From Ruminococcus sp. UBA4321 (GTDB lineage Bacteria > Bacillota > Clostridia > Oscillospirales > Ruminococcaceae): 11,185 bases of DNA. The DNA lies in assembly GCA_002393815.1 (NCBI GenBank), contig DGUB01000129.1, positions 1 to 11,185 on the forward strand, in the 5' to 3' direction. The stretch's first letter is position 1. The number at the start of each line of letters is the position of its first letter. Both the position numbers and the translations under genes were made by a program. Below the pieces are notes generated by a model. It searched no databases, was not told where the DNA came from, and saw only the letters and a program-made list of their open reading frames with translations. Shown one piece after another: positions 4,935 through 11,185 of this stretch.

Positions 4935-6317
4935 ATGAAATCGAAAAAATTATTATCAGCCGTTCTGTTGTGCAGTCTTCTGCTGACCGGGTGCGGAGGA
5001 CAGACCGAATCCCTCACACCGCCGGAATCCGCTGTGATTCCTGAAACAGAAACAACGACAGAAACGGAAGTCATCACAGAATCGGAAACAGAAACCCAAA
5101 CAGAAATTATTACAGAACCCGAAACAGAACCGCTTACAGAAACCGAATCCGAAACAGAAACAAACAGTTCTGTTTCCACATGGGAGGATATGACAATGAA
5201 TGACGCATTCAAAACGAATCAGATGAATTTAGCAGTTTCACTGCTTCAGAAAGAAACCGAACGGCATTCTAACCAGAATGTTCTGATTTCGCCGTTTTCG
5301 ATTTCGACGGCGTTAGCCCTGACCGCTGACGGTTCAGCCAGTGAAACCCGGAAACAGATGGAAGATTTCTTCGGTCAGGATATCGAAACTTTCGGCACGG
5401 ATTTGAAAAACTATACCGAAAATCTGCCTTCTACAGAAAACAGCAAGTGCGTTTCTGCAAATTCGGTCTGGATAAAACAGACAGATGAAATCACCGTAAA
5501 AGAAGATTTTCTCAAAACTGCCGATGAACTCTATCATGCCGGCGTGTTTGAAGAACCCTTCGATTCCAGCACAAAAGATAAAATTAACGGCTGGGTCAGC
5601 GAACATACAGATAATATGATTGATAAAATTATTGATGATATCAGCGAAGATGCTGTCATGTATCTTATCAACGCGCTGACATTCGACGCGCAGTGGGATG
5701 ACCAGTATGAAGATTATCAGATTGAAGACGGTACTTTCACGGCTCTGAACGGTACGGAACGAACCGTTTCCATGATGCAGAGTACAGAAGGCAGCTACTA
5801 TGAAGATGAACATGCTGTCGGATTCAGCAAGCCTTACCGTTACGGCTATAGTTTTGTTGCACTGCTTCCGGATGAAGATACGGATATTCTGGATTATGTC
5901 AGCACGCTCGACGGCGAAAGAATTCATAATCTTCTGGAGAATCCGCAGAGATATGATGTCAATGCCAAACTTCCGGCATTCGAGACAGACTACAGCACAA
6001 GCCTGAAAGATTCTCTGGAATCCTCCATGCCAGATGCGTTCTCTCAGGAAAGTGCCGATTTTTCCAGGATGGCGGATGTCAATAATCCTGAAAAGAATCT
6101 CTATATCAATGATGTGATTCATAAAACTTATATCTCCGTCGATAAGAACGGCACGAAAGCCGCCGCTGTGACGGCTGTCGAAATGTACGCTACTGCATCT
6201 GCCAGAGAAGAAAGAGAAATCAAAGAAGTCATTCTCGACCGCCCCTTTGTCTACCTGATTGTTGATAATGCAAATATGCTCCCGTTATTTATGGGAATTG
6301 TCACAGATATTGCTTGA
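4935..6317 (+). CDS. Lipoprotein serpin 2 with Thr/Glu-rich stalk
   Basis: A 460-residue paralogue of the preceding serpin, predicted to be anchored outside the cell by a lipid on Cys20 (LLTGC). Start ATG 4935 has AGGAGG (4921-4926) with 8-base spacing; an upstream in-frame extension lies inside serpin 1 and is rejected. A low-complexity stalk of Thr-Glu repeats (37-76) separates the anchor from the serpin fold, which begins near residue 88. Landmarks: NVLISPFSIS (115-124), YLINALTFDAQW (243-254), hinge VDKNGTKAAAVTAV (402-415) and signature VILDRPFVYLI (432-442). P12-P8 are A-A-A-V-T, as in inhibitory serpins. P17 is Lys rather than the common Glu. Counting puts P1 near T420 in EMYATASAREER; this loop differs completely from that of serpin 1 after the shared TAV, so the two probably have different targets. 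No terminator follows; the last codons contain the -35 box of the xylanase promoter. Confidence 0.95.
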   Translation: MKSKKLLSAVLLCSLLLTGCGGQTESLTPPESAVIPETETTTETEVITESETETQTEIITEPETEPLTETESETETNSSVSTWEDMTMNDAFKTNQMNLAVSLLQKETERHSNQNVLISPFSISTALALTADGSASETRKQMEDFFGQDIETFGTDLKNYTENLPSTENSKCVSANSVWIKQTDEITVKEDFLKTADELYHAGVFEEPFDSSTKDKINGWVSEHTDNMIDKIIDDISEDAVMYLINALTFDAQWDDQYEDYQIEDGTFTALNGTERTVSMMQSTEGSYYEDEHAVGFSKPYRYGYSFVALLPDEDTDILDYVSTLDGERIHNLLENPQRYDVNAKLPAFETDYSTSLKDSLESSMPDAFSQESADFSRMADVNNPEKNLYINDVIHKTYISVDKNGTKAAAVTAVEMYATASAREEREIKEVILDRPFVYLIVDNANMLPLFMGIVTDIA

Positions 6318-6342
6318 CTTTTTGAAAAATTTGCTATATAAT
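6314..6342 (+). promoter_or_regulatory. Strong promoter of the xylanase gene
   Basis: TTGACT (6314-6319, 5 of 6) and a perfect TATAAT (6337-6342) are spaced by exactly 17 bases. The -35 box overlaps the last codon and stop of serpin 2. Transcription would start near 6349, giving a leader of about 29 bases with AAAGGGGA as the ribosome binding site. It is the best-matching promoter in the window, so the xylanase can be expressed independently of the serpins. Confidence 0.82.
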
Positions 6343-6377
6343 AATAGTAACATATTTTATTCAAAGGGGAAAATTGT

Positions 6378-9300
6378 ATGAAAAAAAGAAGAATCACCGC
6401 AGGCATCATGACTGCCGCCATGCTGTTATCAGCTATGCCGGTCATGAACGTTGCCGCCGAAGATGTCGAACTCGTCAACGATACGTTCGAGGAAGGCTTC
6501 AGCACTTGGAAAGCCCGTACTTCCGGCAGTACGGAATTAAGCTTGTCGGACAAGTATGCCAATTCCGGAAGCAAGTCGCTTTCCGTAACCGGCAGAACTG
6601 TCAGCTGGAACGGCGCAGGTGCGTCCATGATTGGCACAATGTATGCCGGAAAGCAGTATACACTGAGTGTTGCCGTCATGTATGATGATGAAACAGTCGG
6701 CGGACAGAATCAGCAGTTCAATCTGCAATGCTTATACACTGATGCCAACGGCAAGGAAAATTATAAGTATATCAGCAGTGTGAACGCAAAAGTCGGCGAG
6801 TGGAGTACCATCAACGGAACATACACCGTTCCGGAAGATGCTTCCAATATCGTTATCTATGTCGAAGCCGCGACTTTAAGTGACTTCTATATGGATGATT
6901 TCACCGTCAAGGGCGAGAAAATCGAGAAAGAAGCCGGAAACGACGGCTTTTCTGATAATTTTGATGACGGTACTGTCATGAAATGGCAGGGCAGAGGCTC
7001 ACAGACGACTCTGGAAGTTTCGACAAAATACGCGCACAGCGGAGAATATTCGCTTTATACAGACGGTCGTCAGCAGTTATGGAACGGCGCAACCTGTAAT
7101 AAAGCTTTGGTTCTCGAAGCAGGGGGCTATTACAGATTCGGCTGTTATGTTCTCTATGACGGAGATGAATATACTGATACGCAGAAATTCTCTATCAATC
7201 TCCAGTATGATTTGAACGGCAAAGAAAATTATTATACTATCTATACCGAAACCGCTAACAAAGGCGAATGGACTTACATCGGCACGGAATGCACCATTCC
7301 GGAAGGTGCTTCCAATATGTATGTTTACGTTCAGACAGCTTACAAGCCGGAATCTGCCGTGACAAGTCAGGATTTAATGGGCTTCTATCTGGATGATGTT
7401 ACAGGCGAACGTCTGCCTGACCCGGCAATTCAGGAAGATATTGCTTCCCTGAAAGATATCTATGCAGATGATTTCAAAATCGGTTGTGCTGTTGCCGGTG
7501 CAGAATTCACACAGGGCGCGACGAAAGACCTGATTCTGAAACATTATAACAGCGTAACAATCGGAAACGAACTCAAGCCGGAAGCTGTTCTCGACCAGAG
7601 CGCAACGCTCGCCTATATGGAAGCCAACGGCGGTGACCAGACAAATCCGCAGATTTCTCTGAAACAGGCTGCTGCTATGCTCAAATTCTGCGAAGATAAC
7701 AATCTTGATTTAAGAGGTCATGTTCTGGTATGGCACAGCCAGACGCCGGACTGGTTCTTTAAAGAAAATTATGATGCTTCTGCCGATTTCGTTTCTCCTG
7801 AAATCATGGACAAGCGCATGGAGAATTATATCAAGAACGTCATGGAAGCCATCAAAACGCAGTATCCGAAGCTGAACGTTTATTCATGGGATGTCGTGAA
7901 TGAAGCCGCTTCCGATTCCGGTACAATGAGAAACGCCGGAGCCTACTCACAGGGCGACGGTTCTTCCGGCTGGGTGAGCGTTTACGGCGACCAGAGTTAT
8001 ATCAAGAAAGCTTTCACCTATGCGAGAAAATACGCACCGGAAGGCTGTAAATTATTCTACAATGACTATAACGAATACAGCGAGAATAAATTAAAATATA
8101 TCCAGTCCGAAATTTTACAGGAACTCGTTGACGCGAAGTTAATCGACGGCATGGGTATGCAGTCGCATATCGGTATGAGTTCTCCGTCTATCGCGCAGTA
8201 TGAAACCGCTTTAAGAAGCTATGCGGCAATGGGTCTGGAAATTCAGGTCACTGAACTTGATGTGTCTCTCCGCTCGAATGCCGATGAAGATTTGCTTGCC
8301 TTAGCTGAAAGATATCGCCAGTGCTTCGATATGTATAAGCGTGTGAAGGCTGACGGTGTAAATCTGTCCGCTGTGGTACTCTGGGGCATTACGGATTCTA
8401 CAAGCTGGATTGGCGGCTATCCGTTACTGTTCGATAAGGATTATCAGGCAAAAGCCGCTTATTATGCCGTTGCAGATACTTCCGCAGAAGTACAGACCAT
8501 CCAGACAGCAAGAGCCTATATCGCAGGCACTTCCGCACAGCAGGCTTTTGAAGCACAGGCAGAAAATACAATCGGCAGTGCCGGAACGTTTAAAGTCGCT
8601 TATTCGCAGAAAACCGGAGAACTGATGTTCACAATCAATGCCAGAAAAGCCGGAACAGCAGTTCTTATGATTAACGGCGGAAAAGAAACAATTGATGTCG
8701 GAGCAGGGGAAAATGATTATGCTATGCCCGTCAGTGACCTGAAAGCCGGAGATACTGTCCGTTTTGATATTTCTCTGAACGGCGAAAACTGGAATTCTCT
8801 GGGAGAATTATCAGAATCCACAAGCGGCAAACTTCTAATTGCAGAAGTTCCGGCAATGGCGGAAGCCGTTCAGGGTACACCCACAATTGACGGCAAAATC
8901 GACGAAATCTGGAATACGGCGAAAACCATCAATATAGATACTTACTCTATGGGTAACGGTGCGACCGGAACAGCAAAGATTCTCTGGGACAGCAAGAACA
9001 TCTATGTTCTGGCAGAAGTCAAAGACCCGGTATTAAGCAAGGCAAGCAGCAACAGCTATGAACAGGATACTGTTGAAATCTTCCTGGATGAAAACAATCA
9101 CAAGTCAACAGCTTATGAAGCGGATGATATTCAGGTCAGAACGAATTTCGACAATGAAAAGTCCGTAACTGACGGACTTTCAACAGACAGATTCACATCC
9201 GCGACGACGAAAACTGCTGACGGCTATCTGGTAGAATTCGCGATTCCGTCAACTCTGGGCGGATTCAAGGCGAATCAGATTGTCGGATTTGACGCACAGG

Positions 9301-9620
9301 TCAATGATGACGGCACAGGCGACGGAAAGAGAACTTCCATCGCGAACTGGTTCGACCTGTCCGGCATGGGCTATACTGACGTTTCCGGACTTGGTCTGCT
9401 GAAACTCACCGGAGAAGAAAGCAAACTGCCTGGTGATGCGGATTTAAGCGGAAAAGTTGACATTCTGGATGTCATTACCGTGAACAGGGCAGTTCTCGGA
9501 AAAGAAACGCTCTCTGCACAGCAGCTGACAAATGCAGATGTCAATAAAAACAGCAAGCCGGATGCCGCAGATTCTCTGCTGATTATGAAATATATTGTCG
9601 GTCTGGTGACTGAATTCTGA
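6378..9620 (+). CDS. Cellulosomal GH10 endo-beta-1,4-xylanase (CBM22-CBM22-GH10-CBM9-dockerin)
   Basis: This secreted 1080-residue enzyme cleaves the xylan backbone. Order of parts: signal peptide (1-27, cleavage after VAA); two tandem CBM22-like xylan-binding modules (about 31-178 and 190-345), clearly duplicated, each with WNGA (77-80, 235-238), NGKENY and GEW...VPE/IPE landmarks; GH10 catalytic barrel (about 350-700) with the HVLVWH motif at 448-453, acid/base E509 in WDVVNEA and nucleophile E626 in QVTELDV; a beta-rich region of unknown family (about 705-822); a CBM9-like module (about 826-1012, starting PTIDGKIDEIW); and a C-terminal type I dockerin. The dockerin has both calcium loops intact: D1020, D1022, S1024, D1028, D1031 and D1054, N1056, N1058, D1062, D1065. 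The dockerin means the organism should encode a cohesin-bearing scaffoldin elsewhere. The gene has its own promoter and its stop overlaps the next start (TGATG). Confidence 0.96.
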   Translation: MKKRRITAGIMTAAMLLSAMPVMNVAAEDVELVNDTFEEGFSTWKARTSGSTELSLSDKYANSGSKSLSVTGRTVSWNGAGASMIGTMYAGKQYTLSVAVMYDDETVGGQNQQFNLQCLYTDANGKENYKYISSVNAKVGEWSTINGTYTVPEDASNIVIYVEAATLSDFYMDDFTVKGEKIEKEAGNDGFSDNFDDGTVMKWQGRGSQTTLEVSTKYAHSGEYSLYTDGRQQLWNGATCNKALVLEAGGYYRFGCYVLYDGDEYTDTQKFSINLQYDLNGKENYYTIYTETANKGEWTYIGTECTIPEGASNMYVYVQTAYKPESAVTSQDLMGFYLDDVTGERLPDPAIQEDIASLKDIYADDFKIGCAVAGAEFTQGATKDLILKHYNSVTIGNELKPEAVLDQSATLAYMEANGGDQTNPQISLKQAAAMLKFCEDNNLDLRGHVLVWHSQTPDWFFKENYDASADFVSPEIMDKRMENYIKNVMEAIKTQYPKLNVYSWDVVNEAASDSGTMRNAGAYSQGDGSSGWVSVYGDQSYIKKAFTYARKYAPEGCKLFYNDYNEYSENKLKYIQSEILQELVDAKLIDGMGMQSHIGMSSPSIAQYETALRSYAAMGLEIQVTELDVSLRSNADEDLLALAERYRQCFDMYKRVKADGVNLSAVVLWGITDSTSWIGGYPLLFDKDYQAKAAYYAVADTSAEVQTIQTARAYIAGTSAQQAFEAQAENTIGSAGTFKVAYSQKTGELMFTINARKAGTAVLMINGGKETIDVGAGENDYAMPVSDLKAGDTVRFDISLNGENWNSLGELSESTSGKLLIAEVPAMAEAVQGTPTIDGKIDEIWNTAKTINIDTYSMGNGATGTAKILWDSKNIYVLAEVKDPVLSKASSNSYEQDTVEIFLDENNHKSTAYEADDIQVRTNFDNEKSVTDGLSTDRFTSATTKTADGYLVEFAIPSTLGGFKANQIVGFDAQVNDDGTGDGKRTSIANWFDLSGMGYTDVSGLGLLKLTGEESKLPGDADLSGKVDILDVITVNRAVLGKETLSAQQLTNADVNKNSKPDAADSLLIMKYIVGLVTEF

Positions 9621-10498
9621 TGAAAGCAAAATATAAAGCAATTTTACTGATTATCTGTTCGGCGTTCTGTTTCGCGTTTATGAATGCATTTGTACGGCTT
9701 TCGGGAGATTTGCCGTCGGTGCAGAAAAGTTTCTTCCGAAACTTTGTCGCGCTTCTGATAGCTGTCGTTGCGTGTTACAAGGACAGAAAAAACATGAACA
9801 TTCCCCGGAATGGCTGGGGCTGGCTCGTTTTGAGAGCCAGCTTCGGCACACTTGGAATCTTATGCAATTTTTACGCGATTGACCATCTTGTTTTGTCTGA
9901 TGCGTCTATGCTGAATAAAATGTCACCATTTTTCACGATACTGTTTTCATGGCTTCTGCTGAAAGAAAAGCTTCGCCCGGCACAGGGTGCGGCAGTACTG
10001 ACGGCATTTCTCGGCAGTCTGCTGATTGTCAAGCCTTCTCTGGACTTTACGGATTTCAAAGCTTCTCTGATAGGTCTGACGAGCGGCATCAGTGCCGGCG
10101 TTGCCTATGCCTGTGTGAGAGTGTTAGGTCAGAAGGGAGTCAACAAGAATTTTATTGTCATGTTCTTTTCGGGATTTTCATGTCTGGTAACACTGCCATG
10201 GCTGATACTGGATTTTCATCCCATGACGCTGAAACAAGTGTTGATTCTAATCGGCGCAGGCACAGCCGCCGCCGGAGGACAGTTTTCGATTACAGCGGCA
10301 TACTGCCACGCACCCGCGAAAGAAATTTCTGTCTATGACTATTCGCAGATTATCTTTGCGACTTCGCTGGGATATTTATTTTTCCGGGAGATTCCGGATA
10401 AATACAGTTTTATCGGCTATGGAATCATTATTTTCGCAGCGGCGGCAATGTTCTGGTATAATAATTATTATTTAACAAAAAAGCAGTCTGAAAGCTGA
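9620..10498 (+). CDS. DMT superfamily (EamA) transporter
   Basis: A 292-residue integral membrane protein with about ten hydrophobic helices arranged as two EamA repeats (about 5-138 and 148-285), the normal size for the drug/metabolite transporter superfamily. The YAIDHLVLSDASML and FTILFSWLLLKEKL segments in the first half and SLGYLFFREIPD in the second are typical. Family members export amino acids, nucleobases or other small metabolites; nothing here fixes the substrate. The start ATG shares one base with the xylanase stop, and no good Shine-Dalgarno sequence precedes it (only GGTCTGGTGA), so translation probably depends on ribosomes finishing the xylanase. The link to xylan use suggested by this coupling is inference. 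The stop codon lies in the loop of a bidirectional terminator. Confidence 0.92.
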   Translation: MKAKYKAILLIICSAFCFAFMNAFVRLSGDLPSVQKSFFRNFVALLIAVVACYKDRKNMNIPRNGWGWLVLRASFGTLGILCNFYAIDHLVLSDASMLNKMSPFFTILFSWLLLKEKLRPAQGAAVLTAFLGSLLIVKPSLDFTDFKASLIGLTSGISAGVAYACVRVLGQKGVNKNFIVMFFSGFSCLVTLPWLILDFHPMTLKQVLILIGAGTAAAGGQFSITAAYCHAPAKEISVYDYSQIIFATSLGYLFFREIPDKYSFIGYGIIIFAAAAMFWYNNYYLTKKQSES

Positions 10499-10519
10499 AC
10501 TTTCAGACTGCTGAATTTT
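10482..10519. terminator. Bidirectional terminator between the transporter and pnp
   Basis: AGCAGTCTGAAAG (10482-10494) pairs perfectly with CTTTCAGACTGCT (10500-10512), a 13-bp stem with a 5-base loop. On the plus strand GAATTTTT follows. On the minus strand the stem is followed directly by TTTTTTGTTAAA, so it should work well for pnp too. The transporter stop codon (10496-10498) is in the loop. Confidence 0.92.
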
Positions 10520-10528
10520 TACAGGAAA

Positions 10529-11185
10529 TTAGCTGTTTTTCTTTTTTGCGGCGATATCGGCGAGGGCTTCTTTTCTGGAAAGATTGATTCTGCCCTGCTT
10601 GTCGATTTCGATGACTTTTACGACGATTTCATCGCCAATCTGAACAACATCTTCGACGTTTTCGACACGGCGGTTTTCCAGCTGGGAGATATGAACCAGT
10701 CCGTCCTTGCCGGGAGCGATTTCCACGAATGCGCCGAAATTCATGATTCTGACAACTTTACCCTTATAGATAGCACCGACTTCAGGGTCGTTGGCGATGG
10801 TTTCGACAATCTGGATGGCTTTCTTGGCATTTGCCATATCGATACCGCTGACGAATACGCTGCCGTCTTCATTGATATCAATCTTGACATCGCATTCCGC
10901 GCAGATTTTCTGAATGACTTTGCCGCCCTGACCGATAACTTCACGGATTTTGTCAACCGGAACTCTAGTCTGGAGCATCTTGGGCGCATAAGCACCGACT
11001 TCGGGACGAGGTTCCGGAATCGCTTTGAGCATGATTTCATCGAGAATATATAATCTTGCTTTTCTGGTTTTCTCGAAAGCCTGTTCGATGATAGCCGGGG
11101 TCAGACCGTCTACCTTGATATCGACCTGAATCGCTGTGATACCCTTGTGAGTACCGCCGACTTTGAAGTCCATATCTCCGAAGAA
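10529..11185 (-). CDS. pnp: Polynucleotide phosphorylase, C-terminal part (5' end beyond window)
   Basis: PNPase degrades RNA from the 3' end by phosphorolysis and takes part in mRNA turnover. The 218 residues present begin inside the second RNase PH core (FFGDMDFKVGGTHKGITA, including the conserved GDMDFKV...GT segment). A linker containing PRPEVGAYAPK follows, then a KH domain with its GxxG loop as IGQGGKVI, and a C-terminal S1 domain (GAIYKGKVVRIMNFGAF to RINLSRKEAL) ending in a short lysine-rich tail (AAKKKNS). The frame is open to the window edge, so the start is outside. It converges on the transporter gene and shares its terminator. The tail after the S1 domain is short compared with some homologues, but nothing suggests damage. 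Confidence 0.97.
   Translation of the reverse strand, partial: FFGDMDFKVGGTHKGITAIQVDIKVDGLTPAIIEQAFEKTRKARLYILDEIMLKAIPEPRPEVGAYAPKMLQTRVPVDKIREVIGQGGKVIQKICAECDVKIDINEDGSVFVSGIDMANAKKAIQIVETIANDPEVGAIYKGKVVRIMNFGAFVEIAPGKDGLVHISQLENRRVENVEDVVQIGDEIVVKVIEIDKQGRINLSRKEALADIAAKKKNS

Noticed and set aside
4931..5212. Minus-strand frame rich in Val-Ser repeats
   Set aside because: It is the antisense reading of the Thr-Glu stalk of serpin 2; its repeat nature is inherited from that tract.
5334..6122. Minus-strand open frame of 262 codons opposite serpin 2
   Set aside because: It is antisense to conserved serpin motifs and is explained by the codon bias of the real gene.
3686..6317. Dockerin on the serpins
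   Set aside because: Both proteins end at the serpin C-terminus (GTVREMQN and GIVTDIA) with no calcium-loop repeats; anchoring is by lipobox.
1..11185. CRISPR array, tRNA, rRNA, insertion sequence, phage or plasmid functions
   Set aside because: I saw no regular spaced repeats, no tRNA-like or rRNA segments, no transposase or integrase motifs and no terminal inverted repeats.

Overview
The window looks like chromosomal DNA of a fibre-degrading, cellulosome-type member of the Ruminococcaceae, probably Ruminococcus or a close relative. The main evidence is a secreted GH10 xylanase with paired CBM22 modules, a CBM9 module and a C-terminal type I dockerin. Firmicutes-style housekeeping genes, AGGAGG-type ribosome binding sites and TTGACA/TATAAT-type promoters agree with this. 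Genus is an inference from architecture, not from a database match.

Layout. Minus strand, 1-1811: an operon of a DUF951 protein, prfA (release factor RF1) and a Sua5/YrdC-family tRNA threonylcarbamoyladenosine gene, with overlapping ends and a good promoter at 1869-1897. Plus strand, 2008-2355: a 115-residue protein of unknown function, preceded by a terminator-like hairpin. Plus strand, 2356-3558: a 212-base intergenic region holding a promoter and a leader RNA, then a three-S1-domain RNA-binding protein and a strong terminator. Plus strand, 3561-6317: two tandem lipoprotein serpins with different reactive loops. Plus strand, 6314-10498: a strong promoter, the 1080-residue xylanase and, overlapping it by one base, a ten-helix DMT/EamA transporter. 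Minus strand, 10529 to the right edge: the 3' end of pnp (polynucleotide phosphorylase), convergent with the transporter and sharing a bidirectional terminator.

How the genes fit together. The left operon serves translation (termination and tRNA modification) and the right edge serves RNA turnover. The middle is a surface/extracellular block. The serpins are predicted to be anchored to the membrane outside the cell, where they could shield surface enzymes from host or competitor proteases. The xylanase is secreted and can be docked onto a scaffoldin. The coupled transporter may move a small metabolite, but its substrate cannot be read from sequence.

The least explained element is the leader upstream of the S1-domain gene. 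Two perfect long helices (8 bp plus a wobble, and 10 bp) are interleaved in the order A-B-A'-B', which is the topology of a pseudoknot. They begin about 10 nt after the predicted transcription start. I do not recognise this as any riboswitch or ribosomal-protein leader class I know, so it is the best candidate here for something undescribed.
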